Positions 1-8,297 of a stretch of DNA of 64,000 nt are shown piece after piece. Within the stretch, counting starts at the first letter, position 1. Each line of letters starts with the position of its first letter. A program made the position numbers and the translations under genes. Origin of the DNA: Thermofilum uzonense (GTDB lineage Archaea; Thermoproteota; Thermoprotei; Thermofilales; Thermofilaceae); the NCBI RefSeq assembly GCF_000993805.1, contig NZ_CP009961.1, positions 458,001 through 522,000 on the forward strand, in the 5' to 3' direction. The notes beneath the pieces are model-generated. The model was not told the origin of the DNA. It did no database searches and was given only the letters and a program-made list of their open reading frames with translations.

Positions 1-124
1 CCGTATGCTAATGACCGGTTTTAACTGGGACAAAAGCTTTAGGGTTTTCTCGAGGTCTCTCTCCTCCAAGCGGAATCATGGAATTAACGAGGACATGGAT
101 ATATCTTTGCTTTGCCCGAATAAC

Positions 125-829
125 TTAGATCCACTTAAGTATTTCTTCTTCTCTAAACTCGCCATCGTATACAGCTTTAATCTTCCCTGACACCATAACC
201 AAGAGCCTGTCGGCCAGAGTTTTTGCCTCGGTTACACTGTGGGAAACAATAATGGCATGGGCCTTTGTCTCGTATACAAACCGCTTTATGAACTCTCGGA
301 CAAACTCTGCGTTCTGGGGTGCTAGGTGTGCTGTAGGCTCGTCCAGCAAGAGGATTTCAGGCTGGGTGGCAAATGCCCTTGCGAGAGCCAAAAGTTGCTT
401 CTCGCCGCCAGACAGGTTCTGGGCGTTCTTCCTCGAAAAGCCTGCAAGTCGGAAACGAGCCAGCCACTCCTCCGCTAAAGACTTAGCCCTTGAGGGCTCC
501 ACCCCTCTAAACCTCAGTGGTAGATAGACGTTCCTGAAAACACTAGCAGTTAGCACTGGGGGCTTCTGGGGGACAAAAGAGATTTTCCTCTGGAATTCGG
601 GTTTCTCTTTTTCACCGAGCGTGTTCACCTTTACCCCGTTGTATTCTATCTCCCCGGCGTCCGGAGGTATTAACAGTGCCAGCATCTTCAGGAGGGTTGT
701 CTTTCCAGCACCGTTTGGACCCATGATAACGGTAATTTTCCCTTCTGGGCTCTCTAAACTTACGTTGTCTACTACCTTGTCGTCTCCAAACCTTTTCGTG
801 AGGTTCTGGGCCCTAAGCACCCTTGACAC
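125..829 (-). CDS. tupC: Tungstate ABC transporter, ATP-binding subunit
   Basis: Cytoplasmic ATPase that powers tungstate (possibly molybdate) uptake. All ABC motifs are visible in 234 residues: Walker A GPNGAGKTT at about 37-45, signature LSGGEKQ at about 139-145, Walker B LLLDEP at about 160-165, and a switch histidine in IIVSHS. It is the last gene of a minus-strand set of three and overlaps the permease gene by 17 bp, so translation is probably coupled. The ATPase alone could belong to many importers; the substrate call rests on the adjacent TupA-type binding protein. The 124 bases between its stop and the left window edge hold no gene I can support. Confidence 0.88.
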   Translation of the reverse strand: MSRVLRAQNLTKRFGDDKVVDNVSLESPEGKITVIMGPNGAGKTTLLKMLALLIPPDAGEIEYNGVKVNTLGEKEKPEFQRKISFVPQKPPVLTASVFRNVYLPLRFRGVEPSRAKSLAEEWLARFRLAGFSRKNAQNLSGGEKQLLALARAFATQPEILLLDEPTAHLAPQNAEFVREFIKRFVYETKAHAIIVSHSVTEAKTLADRLLVMVSGKIKAVYDGEFREEEILKWI

Positions 830-1478
830 CCAGCTTGAACCTGAGTATTAATAGTACCGTGTTTATGGCGAGATAGACAAGTGTCAAAACTGCGCCCAGC
901 CATAATACCATTTCAAACTCCCCTGTATTCGTGTAGAAGACTATTGCAGTGGTTAAAACACGCGTGTAGTACCGTATATTACCTCCAACTATAATTACCG
1001 CTCCAACCTCAGACACAGCCCTCGCGAGTGCAGCCAGCACTCCTCCGAATATCCCAACTCTCGCCTCGTTGAGAGTTAAAAGGAGCTCGTAATGCTTTGG
1101 TATAGCTAAAGACCGGAAGAACTCCTTTGTCTCCTGCGGAAGCGCCTCTATAGCTGTTATCGTCAAGCCTGTTATTATAGGTAGTGTGAGGAGGAACTGC
1201 GCCAATATCATGGCCTCAGGTGTGAAGAGTATTCCTAGGAAGCCGAGAGGCCCTGACCTGGAAAGCAAAAGGTATAGTACGAGGCCCAGTAGTACGGGAG
1301 GAGTTCCCATAAATGTATTTACAAGAGTTACAATTATGTTTTTAAAACGCGTCTGGGAGACGGCAATATAAGCCCCAGTAAAAACGCCCACTAGTGTAGA
1401 GAGGAGGACAGCTATCCCCGAGACCCTCAAGGAGAGAAGAGTTATTTGTATTATCTCGGAATACTCCAAGAAGCCCAC
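813..1478 (-). CDS. tupB: Tungstate ABC transporter, permease subunit
   Basis: Membrane channel subunit of the tungstate importer, 221 residues with about five hydrophobic segments, the usual size for TupB. A conserved cytoplasmic-loop region (about residues 120-160, containing ALARAVSEVGAV) corresponds to the EAA loop that contacts the ATPase. It lies 38 bp downstream of the binding-protein gene and overlaps the ATPase gene. WtpB and ModB permeases are similar in general form, so the family call depends partly on its neighbour. Confidence 0.85.
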   Translation of the reverse strand: MGFLEYSEIIQITLLSLRVSGIAVLLSTLVGVFTGAYIAVSQTRFKNIIVTLVNTFMGTPPVLLGLVLYLLLSRSGPLGFLGILFTPEAMILAQFLLTLPIITGLTITAIEALPQETKEFFRSLAIPKHYELLLTLNEARVGIFGGVLAALARAVSEVGAVIIVGGNIRYYTRVLTTAIVFYTNTGEFEMVLWLGAVLTLVYLAINTVLLILRFKLGVKGA

Positions 1479-1516
1479 CGTTCTAAAAAAATTAACTTTT
1501 TTTAAATCCGTCGTGT

Positions 1517-2533
1517 CTAGCTCTTCCCTATCAGGCTCTGGTAGAAGACGACTTGTCCGCTCATCTGGTCGTACTCGTAGGGGTCGTATATTCCCAGCTT
1601 TGTTAGGTTACCAAAGCACACGTTGAAGAGTTTAGCTCCGCCCTTAACGTACGTTCCTATCAAGTTCTGGCCCTCGGGTGAGACTATGAAGGTGACAAAT
1701 AGGAGAGACTCATTGTAATGGACGTGTGGGAACTTCTTGGGGTTTACTGGTATTGCTCGGTAAATGTTAAGGTACAGGGGGTCGCCCTCGTTCAGAATGA
1801 CCAGGTGTATCTTGTCTTTGAAGGCAAGGTAGGTGGATCGGTCTGAGAGAGTGTACCCGTTCAGCTGGTCGGCTACCATGAGCGTCTGGGACATCCCCTG
1901 GCCCGTCTCCTTATACCAGGGCTTGCCCTTGGGGTCAACGCCGGCCATAGACCATAACTGTAGTTCTCTCAAGTGAGTGCCTGACCTGTCTCCTCTTGAG
2001 ACAAAGACTGTCTTTCCGGCCTCAGCAGCGGCATAGATCTTCTTGAATGCGTCTACAGCGTTCTTAGCGCTCTTCACTCCGGCTGGATCATCTGGTGGCC
2101 CTAGAAGTACGAAGTCATTATAGGCGAAAGTTATACCATGAACGCCGTATCCCTCTGCGATGAACTGGTTTTCGAGGTCCCTATTATGAACGATTACTAG
2201 GTCTGCGTCCCCCCTCTTTGCGATCTCGATTGCTTGGCCCGTACCAACGGCGACCCATGTCACATTTATCCAGGGATATTTGGCTTCAAACCTCTGCTTA
2301 ATAGCCTGTAGCAACCCTGTAGCATCCATGCTTGTAGTCGTCGAGATTCTTAGGACCACTTTTTCCTTGGGCTGCTGTGTCTGTGATGGAGTCTGCTGGG
2401 ATGGAGTTGAGGGTTGTTGAGTCCCCTGACGGGGGGCTGTCCCGGGTTGTGGGTTAAGCATCGGGTATACTAGGAATGCTACGACAAGGAGGACTGCAAC
2501 TACAACTATGCCATATAAGAGTTTTTTATCCAT
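1517..2533 (-). CDS. tupA: Tungstate-binding protein, membrane anchored
   Basis: Extracytoplasmic receptor for tungstate. An N-terminal hydrophobic anchor (LLYGIVVVAVLLVV) is followed by a Pro/Ser/Thr/Gln linker, then a TupA domain with hallmark family strings: TTTSMDATGLLQ, VGTGQAIEIAKRGDADLVIVH, NDFVLLGPPDDPAG, SRGDRSGTHLREL and YTLSDRSTYLA. I chose the ATG at 2533; an in-frame TTG at 2560 would add nine residues. The ATG fits an A/T box about 30 bp upstream and suggests leaderless initiation. There is no lipobox cysteine, so it is probably held by the N-terminal helix. Tungsten supply fits the aldehyde:ferredoxin-type oxidoreductases common in such archaea (inference). Confidence 0.92.
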   Translation of the reverse strand: MDKKLLYGIVVVAVLLVVAFLVYPMLNPQPGTAPRQGTQQPSTPSQQTPSQTQQPKEKVVLRISTTTSMDATGLLQAIKQRFEAKYPWINVTWVAVGTGQAIEIAKRGDADLVIVHNRDLENQFIAEGYGVHGITFAYNDFVLLGPPDDPAGVKSAKNAVDAFKKIYAAAEAGKTVFVSRGDRSGTHLRELQLWSMAGVDPKGKPWYKETGQGMSQTLMVADQLNGYTLSDRSTYLAFKDKIHLVILNEGDPLYLNIYRAIPVNPKKFPHVHYNESLLFVTFIVSPEGQNLIGTYVKGGAKLFNVCFGNLTKLGIYDPYEYDQMSGQVVFYQSLIGKS

Positions 2534-2562
2534 CTGTGATCGATATGAATTTTTATCCAATC

Positions 2563-2571
2563 AAATATAAA
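2563..2571 (-). promoter_or_regulatory. TATA box of tupABC
   Basis: On the minus strand this reads TTTATATTT and lies about 30 bp upstream of the ATG at 2533. This is the spacing expected for an archaeal promoter driving a leaderless transcript. No palindromic operator is obvious beside it. Confidence 0.5.
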
Positions 2572-2982
2572 ATTTTCTTTTTGTTATTTATTCCTCTTGT
2601 TATTTATTCGTCTTATGCCTCTTATAACGAAGTTATATCGCCCCATTGTTTACCACTCATAATCTTTGGATCTTGTACTGCCATAACTCCCAAGGTCGTA
2701 CTCAAAAATGAGATAGCTCTACCTCTCCAACTACCCTCTAATGCCTGCTAAAAATGTTAAGTGTTTATTAAGATATATGCGTAGCAGATTGGGCACACCT
2801 AACCTCCTCCCCGCCCTGGAAGGGGCAAGGCTTGTCACTGTTTTGGCCACAGTCTTCCTATAGATGGAAAAGGTAGCATTTAGATTATTACAATATTATT
2901 ACAATCATGCTTGTTACAATCATGACTGCAAAATTCATTTCAGAAATCTAGAGCTTGACTTTCTTGAGGACTTATCTATAAA
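2572..2982. other. Intergenic region without a supported gene
   Basis: About 410 bases between tupA and the next gene. It contains the tupA promoter at its left edge and a GC-rich hairpin resembling an IS605-type end at 2803-2836. Otherwise it is AT-rich sequence with short near-repeats (ATTATTACAAT and similar, near 2885-2915). No frame here looks protein-like. Confidence 0.5.
2803..2836. mobile_element. Possible IS200/IS605-type end remnant
   Basis: The sequence CCTCCTCCCCGCCCTGG followed by AAGGGGCAAGGC can fold with a GCCC/GGGC stem extended by CC/GG pairs. Strings of the form CTCCTCCCCGCCCT...AGGGCGGGG are familiar from archaeal IS200/IS605 (TnpB) element ends. No tnpA or tnpB reading frame lies beside it, so at most it is a scar. 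It could instead be an ordinary GC-rich hairpin. Confidence 0.3.
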
Positions 2983-3258
2983 CTAGGAATTACTCTGCGT
3001 GTTTACGGCTAGCTGGACCCCCGGCTCTATCTGTCGCAGGGCTTCCTCTACTATCATTTCCAGATCAGTTTGCGTCGCACCGCTTACAAGGTAAAGGCTC
3101 GCCCTGTTGCGAGTGGGTTCTAGGAGTAGAACACCTGCTATTCTCCCCTTATAGCCTAGAAGATACTCGTAAGCATGCATCCTAACATAGACCCCTCTTC
3201 TCCTAAGCTCGTGCGCGAGTCTGAGCCTGTTCACGGCTATTGCGAGTTTACTGGACAT
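2983..3258 (-). CDS. Small conserved-looking protein of unknown function
   Basis: Unrecognised 91-residue protein starting MSSKLAIAVNRLRLAHELRRRG. The N-terminal third is basic and helical. The middle (GRIAGVLLLEPTR, ASLYLVSG) looks like beta strands, and a Glu-rich helix follows. I chose the ATG at 3258. A GTG at 3330 would give 115 residues but would overlap the promoter of the divergent gene at 3363. The composition is soluble and globular and no catalytic motif is evident. It may act with its divergent neighbour only through shared promoter space. Confidence 0.5.
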   Translation of the reverse strand: MSSKLAIAVNRLRLAHELRRRGVYVRMHAYEYLLGYKGRIAGVLLLEPTRNRASLYLVSGATQTDLEMIVEEALRQIEPGVQLAVNTQSNS

Positions 3259-3329
3259 ACCCCTTACTGTCCTGTTTTTTACTGATATTACCTTTTTGGT
3301 ATACAAGGCTATACTTTGAGTTATCGACA

Positions 3330-3339
3330 CTTATATTTA
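3330..3339 (+). promoter_or_regulatory. TATA box of the secreted-protein gene
   Basis: CTTATATTTA lies about 28 bp upstream of the ATG at 3363. That is a good spacing for leaderless transcription and supports this ATG over upstream in-frame alternatives. Confidence 0.45.
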
Positions 3340-3362
3340 GGTTCCTGAATTTCAAGCATGGA

Positions 3363-4052
3363 ATGTCTCGATCCATCGACATAAAAATGCTTACTCTGCT
3401 TGTAGCCGTCCTAGCTCTTGCAGCCTCCAACCTAGCCCTGCTTTTTCTGTTAGACAAGTGCTCACAACATTCACACGTCACCCCATCCTCCCCCGTCTCG
3501 GGGCCTTCACCCCAGTCGACGCCCCCAGCTACCTGTCAGCCCAACACGAGTAACCCCCAGCAACCCTCCCAGGTCTCCAACGCATCCACAAGCCTAGAGA
3601 TCCCAAGTAGTCCACAAGGCCCGGCTTGGAACACGACGCCTACCTATACATACTATCCTGTGCCCTACTATCTTGAAATCGAGGCTGTAGGCGGCCCCTA
3701 TCCTGGAGCGCCTCCGCCCGAGATCCCTTCAGATCTCAAGGTTGAAGTTGTTTATCTCGAAGGTATAAGGTCGTCGAACATATGCCCGGTAACCATGAAG
3801 ACAAAGTTAGATGAAGGTGCTGCTTATCTTAACGTCACGCTCCCCCTTCCAGGTGGTAAATGCTTCAAGGTTACACCCCTCCTCGTGAACAGGACTAAGA
3901 CATCGGTTTACTACCGTTTGGCTTTGCAGGAGGATCCCGGCGGGGCATGTGGTTACTGCGTAGCCTTCACGTTGAAGGTTTCATTCCTGCCGCCAGGTCG
4001 ATACACGGTGACTGTAGGCCCTGAGCTTAAATTTGAAGGGGGCCAGGGCTGA
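3363..4052 (+). CDS. Secreted or membrane-anchored Pro/Ser-rich protein
   Basis: Unrecognised 229-residue surface protein. The first 30 residues contain a strong hydrophobic helix (MLTLLVAVLALAASNLALLFLL) followed directly by a cysteine. Residues of about 40-95 form a Pro/Ser/Thr/Gln linker. The C-terminal half (about 100-229) has beta-strand character with several cysteines, including a CGYC pair, and a final strand like YTVTVGPELKF. The layout is a tether, a spacer and a beta-sandwich. No enzyme motif is seen. Longer frames extend upstream to 3240 but the promoter at 3330 favours this start. Confidence 0.6.
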   Translation: MSRSIDIKMLTLLVAVLALAASNLALLFLLDKCSQHSHVTPSSPVSGPSPQSTPPATCQPNTSNPQQPSQVSNASTSLEIPSSPQGPAWNTTPTYTYYPVPYYLEIEAVGGPYPGAPPPEIPSDLKVEVVYLEGIRSSNICPVTMKTKLDEGAAYLNVTLPLPGGKCFKVTPLLVNRTKTSVYYRLALQEDPGGACGYCVAFTLKVSFLPPGRYTVTVGPELKFEGGQG

Positions 4053-4076
4053 AAACGTATGGGTAGGTTTATCTAG

Positions 4077-4100
4077 AACTGGTTCTATATAGAACCAGTT
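4077..4100. promoter_or_regulatory. Perfect 24-bp palindrome, likely operator
   Basis: The half-site AACTGGTTCTAT is followed immediately by its exact reverse complement, giving a gapless 24-bp inverted repeat that ends one base before the ATG at 4102. A TTTATC box at 4068-4073 is about 30 bp from the ATG, so the palindrome spans the expected transcription start. Its position directly before a winged-helix regulator gene suggests autoregulation. Binding is an inference. Confidence 0.7.
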
Positions 4101-4101
4101 T

Positions 4102-4497
4102 ATGTCGGAGGAGGAGTTCGAAGTACTCTTCGAGATATTAAGGTCCCCTCATATAAGCGTTAACAAACTCTACCAGAGGATGAAGGGGCGTATCTCAAAG
4201 GCTAGACTCATCAAGATTCTCAGAAACCTGAACAAGGAAGGATTCCTGAAGGTGGAGCGGGACCCCCGTCATAAACAGAAGTTACACCTCAGGGTAAGCG
4301 AGGATGTTGAAAGGCTTGCTGGATCGCTAATGGGGGCTCTTTCCACTTTAAGGGACACAAGCGTAGCTAATCAGATCGAGAGTCTTCTAAACACATATCA
4401 TGAACTGGCATCCAGGGTTACTAGACCAGAGCTTAGGGACTTTCTGAGGAGTTTGATCAAGCGACAAGTCGACAGTCTAATCACGAATATCCTGTAG
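4102..4497 (+). CDS. Winged-helix DNA-binding regulator
   Basis: A 131-residue protein whose first 75 residues fit a winged helix-turn-helix: helix FEVLFEILRSP, turn ISVNKLYQRM, recognition helix ISKARLIKILRNLNKEGFL, and a wing strand KVERDPRHKQKLHLRVS. The remainder is helical and probably dimerises (LAGSLMGALSTLRD onward). The class is MarR/ArsR-like, not resolved further. It is the first gene of a probable three-gene operon with the UbiA and GT4 genes. The perfect palindrome touching its start codon is the obvious candidate binding site. The ligand is unknown. Confidence 0.72.
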   Translation: MSEEEFEVLFEILRSPHISVNKLYQRMKGRISKARLIKILRNLNKEGFLKVERDPRHKQKLHLRVSEDVERLAGSLMGALSTLRDTSVANQIESLLNTYHELASRVTRPELRDFLRSLIKRQVDSLITNIL

Positions 4498-4506
4498 GTG
4501 TCATGT

Positions 4507-5307
4507 ATGAGTCTTGCTAGATGTGTAATAGCAGCTATACGTCCTCGGGGATGGAGGGCTTACCTATGGATGTGGCTGCTGGGAGTCCTGCATGGGAGGG
4601 TGGATGCCCAGGCCTTGCTCCTAGGCTTCTACATGGTTGCCTCATTTCTAGCAACGGCCTTTGCGGTCAACAACTTTTATGATGTTCAAGGCGACTCGCT
4701 TAACAACTCTAAGGGTAATCCCTTTACACGAGGCTGTGGGAGCGGAGCCGTCAAGGTAGTTATACTGAACCAGTTTATAGCCGCACTGGTCGCTCTAGCC
4801 TACCCGAGAGTTTTCCCGATATACCTGGTCATGGTTATCCTGGGAGTTCTTTATAGTGCTCCTCCGATAAGGCTCAAGGGAAAAGCCGGCCTGGACGTGC
4901 TGTCTCACTCGTTATATTTTGGCCTCTTACTCTTCTTAACTGGCATCTTTATTAGTGGAGCTACTATAACCCATAACGTATTGGTTGCTGGGACCACTAC
5001 TTCTCTCTACTCTGCCTTCCTGCAACTGCGCAACCTTGAAAAGGATAAAGAATACGATGGACTGGCAGGGGACAATACCCTCTCCGTTAGGTATCCAAGT
5101 CTATCCAAGTTTCTCCTCTACCTGACAGGAGTTGCCTCAAGCCTCGGAGCTCTTCTGGCTTTTATGCATGATGCGACCCTTACGCTGGTCCTTTTAGCGG
5201 CTTCAACGTTACTCGGTACTCTTCTTAGTTGGGAAAGAGGAATAGACCTCTTAGTCGTAACGGGTCTCAGTCTACCTGTCCTGGTGTCCATATGCGCGTG
5301 CTACTAG
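4507..5307 (+). CDS. UbiA-family prenyltransferase
   Basis: Integral membrane enzyme that transfers an isoprenoid chain to an aromatic, glycerol-phosphate or other acceptor. The first Asp-rich motif is NNFYDVQGDSLNN (N-x3-D-x3-D form) and the second is LRNLEKDKEYDGLAGD; both bind the Mg-diphosphate of the donor. Seven to nine hydrophobic helices fill 266 residues, normal for UbiA. I prefer the ATG at 4507, with GGTG six bases upstream, over the GTG at 4498. It follows the regulator gene by about 9 bp and overlaps the glycosyltransferase by 16 bp. Archaeal members include the digeranylgeranylglyceryl-phosphate and quinone synthases; the acceptor here is not determined. Confidence 0.82.
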   Translation: MSLARCVIAAIRPRGWRAYLWMWLLGVLHGRVDAQALLLGFYMVASFLATAFAVNNFYDVQGDSLNNSKGNPFTRGCGSGAVKVVILNQFIAALVALAYPRVFPIYLVMVILGVLYSAPPIRLKGKAGLDVLSHSLYFGLLLFLTGIFISGATITHNVLVAGTTTSLYSAFLQLRNLEKDKEYDGLAGDNTLSVRYPSLSKFLLYLTGVASSLGALLAFMHDATLTLVLLAASTLLGTLLSWERGIDLLVVTGLSLPVLVSICACY

Positions 5308-6398
5308 TTTCCCCCTGGTGTCCTAACAAGCCCGGCGGTGTAGCCTCTCAAGTCAAGATTCTCTACAGCTGGCTCCAGACTAAAGGCTATGATGCACGCG
5401 TGGTTTGCGGAGAACCAGGTGCACTAAACCCCCGAACCTTTAATGGAAGAGCACGTTTAGTCTTTGATCACGTCGTAGCTATAAGGAACCCCGTCCTTTT
5501 AAGGGAAGCCTTAAAAGAGCTGAGACCTGATATAGTGCACGTCCACCACGTCTTTACGCCCTTCTCGGCTCTAGCCTTTGCGCTCTGCAGGAAGTACAAC
5601 ATACCCTGTATAGCAACAAACCACTCTCTACCACCAATGGGTGACTTTAACCTCTGGGCCGCGGCGTCTTATCTGACTCCTCACAGGTGGATTATAAGGC
5701 CCACAAGGGCCACAGCTGTAAGCAAGACAGCAGCACACTTCCTGGAGAAATTCTTCGGATGGAGGAACGTAAGCGTTATACCTAACGGCGTTGACACGCA
5801 AAGGTATGCGCCAAGAAGCATGGGGGATTTCAGGGGAGACTACGTTATCTACATAGGGAGACTTGTATGGAGGAAGGGCGTTCAAAACCTGATTAGGGCT
5901 GCAAGGCTTCTACATCGAGAAGAACACACTACACGTATAGTCATCGCAGGGGAGGGTTATATGATGGAATACCTGAAATCACTTGCCTCCGGGTTAAGAA
6001 ATGTGGTCTTCCTTGGAAGAGTGGATGAAGGCTTAAAAATTGAACTACTTAGGGGCGCAAGAGCTCTAGTACTTCCAAGTATCTCTGGCGAGAGCTTCGG
6101 CGTCGTCCTCATAGAGGCTTTCGCTACAGCAACACCGGTTATAGCTACAAGGGTTGGGGGCATCCCAGAGATAGTTGATCATGGCCTCAACGGGGTCCTA
6201 GTCGAGCCTGGAGATCACGCCGGTTTGGCCGACTCAATCTTAAAGCTAACTCAGGAAGACGGTCTTTGGAGGTTCATGTCCTGGAATGCTAGGAGGAAAG
6301 CCCTGGAGAAATACTCGATTGACATCGTGGGAGCCATGTATGAGAAAATGTACATTGAGGCTTTGAACTATCCCAGGGAAAATATTAGGATGGGTTAG
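5292..6398 (+). CDS. GT4 family glycosyltransferase
   Basis: Retaining GT-B glycosyltransferase, 368 residues. The N-terminal Rossmann half begins MRVLLVSPWCPNKPGG. The C-terminal half contains the linker IPNGVDTQRYAP, the strand YIGRLVWRKGVQNLIRAA, and the nucleotide-sugar motif ESFGVVLIEAFATATPVIAT (E-x7-E). The start overlaps the UbiA gene by 16 bp with GGTG upstream. Pairing with a prenyltransferase suggests glycosylation of a lipid or polyprenol carrier (inference). Donor and acceptor cannot be read from sequence. Confidence 0.85.
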   Translation: MRVLLVSPWCPNKPGGVASQVKILYSWLQTKGYDARVVCGEPGALNPRTFNGRARLVFDHVVAIRNPVLLREALKELRPDIVHVHHVFTPFSALAFALCRKYNIPCIATNHSLPPMGDFNLWAAASYLTPHRWIIRPTRATAVSKTAAHFLEKFFGWRNVSVIPNGVDTQRYAPRSMGDFRGDYVIYIGRLVWRKGVQNLIRAARLLHREEHTTRIVIAGEGYMMEYLKSLASGLRNVVFLGRVDEGLKIELLRGARALVLPSISGESFGVVLIEAFATATPVIATRVGGIPEIVDHGLNGVLVEPGDHAGLADSILKLTQEDGLWRFMSWNARRKALEKYSIDIVGAMYEKMYIEALNYPRENIRMG

Positions 6399-6448
6399 GT
6401 GCAGGTCCTTCGGCCCAATTTTTGAAATTCCTATTCATACAAGAATTC

Positions 6449-6457
6449 TTATATAAT
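6449..6457 (+). promoter_or_regulatory. TATA box of the 6483 gene
   Basis: TTATATAAT at about 30 bp from the ATG at 6483 and 21 bp from the alternative ATG at 6474. The spacing favours the downstream start. Confidence 0.45.
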
Positions 6458-6482
6458 AAACTACGGTTAGAACATGATTGTT

Positions 6483-8168
6483 ATGGCTAGCGTTGGCAAG
6501 CGTGTAGTAAGTGGTGTTCTTCTCGCGTTTTTAGGTGTAATCTTATCGATCTACACGCTCCTGTCTTCTACTTGGCTTTCACTACTACCATTACTCTTAC
6601 TCCCCTTCGTGATTGCGATTTACTTCTCAAGGCTAGGCGTAATAAATACAAATATCCTTAAATATGGTTTGGCAGGAGCGGTGATCATAGCTCTATTCTT
6701 TCTCCTCGCCGCCATACCACCCCTCTACATCTCTTGGATTACACTCTTGGTATATCTCTTCTTATTGTCACTCAAACATCCTAAGCTACTAATAGCATAC
6801 CTAGTCTTCCTATTTCTATTCATACCTCTCATGCTTTACTCAAAAGGATACCTGACAGTAACGAGCCATAATCTCGTCAAGATAGGAGATTTAAAGGAGC
6901 TTCAGAGCCATCTGAGCAGGCCTTCATCTCTCGTGGTCGTCGGTCACGCGATGGCAGACATTATAGCTCACACACAGCTCTCCCCAAACGAGAAGATATC
7001 CGAGTGGGAGGAAATAATCGTTAACGGAACCCCCTACTGGGTCTTCGCGGTTACCCCCCAGAACACAATAGCGCAAAACTATGTAAGCAAGATTATCCTA
7101 GTACACGTGCAAACGGGAGAAGTTAAGTCTGTCCCGGTTCACCTGACGGTAGGCAGCGGCCTCTGGTTATTGAACGACATCGTCCTCAGGACATTCCTCG
7201 CGACTGCACAGCCCATCGGGAATACCTACCCGTTCATTCACGACGGGAAAGCATACTTCGCCGCATGCGTGAATAGGCTCGGAGGCTTCGGACTTGTTGA
7301 GCTTCCCGACTCAGTCTACGTGTATAGCGAGGATGGAGGCTTCAAGGTTATACCCCAGTTTAGCGGGGATACGCACCTACCCGAGGACTACGACTGGGAA
7401 TATTTTAACTGGTATATCGAGAAGTGGCTTTACCACCTCGCGGACGAAAACCCTGTGACTTTCTCATTCTTTCCGAGGGGGTTCCTCTGGATACCTGCGA
7501 GCCCTTACAGTCAAGACTTGCTCAACATGACATTATTGATACCGGGAAGCAGGGGAGAAACGGTACGTGTATATTTCGGTGTTAGCCCTCAAAACCCGAA
7601 CAGTATAGTCTCCTTGATCCTGGTAAACAACACAGGTGCTTATTACTACAACGTTAAGAGCATCGGCATCTATAGTCCCTACTACATCCAGTCGCTAGTC
7701 CAGGGCAAGCTCCCAGCGATAAGCGGGGGATATCTCTACGCTAAATACTCCCAGCTCATCTATCTCGACGGCTATTACTGGATCGTACCAATCTACGCGC
7801 AGACAAACATAGTGACCCTATGGGGTATAGCTATAGTCAACGCGACAAACCCACAGTCCATGAAGATCTACCAGTATCATCCAGACTATGGCACCTTCCA
7901 GGATTTCTTGCACACCGTCCTTGCGTTAAGGCTGACAGAGCAACCCTTAAAGCAGCCCTGCAGGCTTGTTACGGGCACAGTAAGCCATGTAGCCCAGTTC
8001 GTATACAAGGGTGACACCTATATAGCGATAGAGGTTCAGGGAAAAACATTCTTCGCGACCCCCGAGATCGGCCTCACACAATTCGTGAAACTGCTGAAGG
8101 TGGGGGAGGGCTCGAAGGTTACGATATGTGTCAGCGATGATAAGATAATAAATTTCCTTGAGCCTTGA
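6483..8168 (+). CDS. Membrane protein with large extracytoplasmic domain
   Basis: Unrecognised 561-residue protein. Residues 1 to about 125 contain four to five hydrophobic helices. The rest is a soluble, aromatic-rich domain with many Tyr/Trp/Gly, repeated PYWVF and YYWIVPIYA-like strands, and phrases such as HDGKAYFAACVNRLGGFGLVEL that resemble beta-propeller or beta-sheet ectodomains. No peptidase or hydrolase motif was found. I chose the ATG at 6483 from promoter spacing; an ATG at 6474 adds three residues. It appears monocistronic. A transport or sensory scaffold is possible, but no function is assigned. Confidence 0.6.
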   Translation: MASVGKRVVSGVLLAFLGVILSIYTLLSSTWLSLLPLLLLPFVIAIYFSRLGVINTNILKYGLAGAVIIALFFLLAAIPPLYISWITLLVYLFLLSLKHPKLLIAYLVFLFLFIPLMLYSKGYLTVTSHNLVKIGDLKELQSHLSRPSSLVVVGHAMADIIAHTQLSPNEKISEWEEIIVNGTPYWVFAVTPQNTIAQNYVSKIILVHVQTGEVKSVPVHLTVGSGLWLLNDIVLRTFLATAQPIGNTYPFIHDGKAYFAACVNRLGGFGLVELPDSVYVYSEDGGFKVIPQFSGDTHLPEDYDWEYFNWYIEKWLYHLADENPVTFSFFPRGFLWIPASPYSQDLLNMTLLIPGSRGETVRVYFGVSPQNPNSIVSLILVNNTGAYYYNVKSIGIYSPYYIQSLVQGKLPAISGGYLYAKYSQLIYLDGYYWIVPIYAQTNIVTLWGIAIVNATNPQSMKIYQYHPDYGTFQDFLHTVLALRLTEQPLKQPCRLVTGTVSHVAQFVYKGDTYIAIEVQGKTFFATPEIGLTQFVKLLKVGEGSKVTICVSDDKIINFLEP

Positions 8169-8297
8169 GCAAGGTACGAAATTGTTTCCTGTACACTTAA
8201 ACATTTTTTAAGTATCGACTCAATCCAAGTAAAGGTTCTTCTATCATGAAAACTGCTCTAATCATATACGGGGAATGTAAGGCGTTAGGGATCCGAG

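Noticed and set aside
1-124. In-frame readthrough extension of tupC
   Set aside because: The TAA at 125 ends a normal-length ATPase; 37 further codons up to the next stop have no domain content.
2476-2751. Plus-strand frame across the tupA promoter
   Set aside because: Overlaps the tupA N-terminus and its promoter, with low-complexity hydrophobic residues only.
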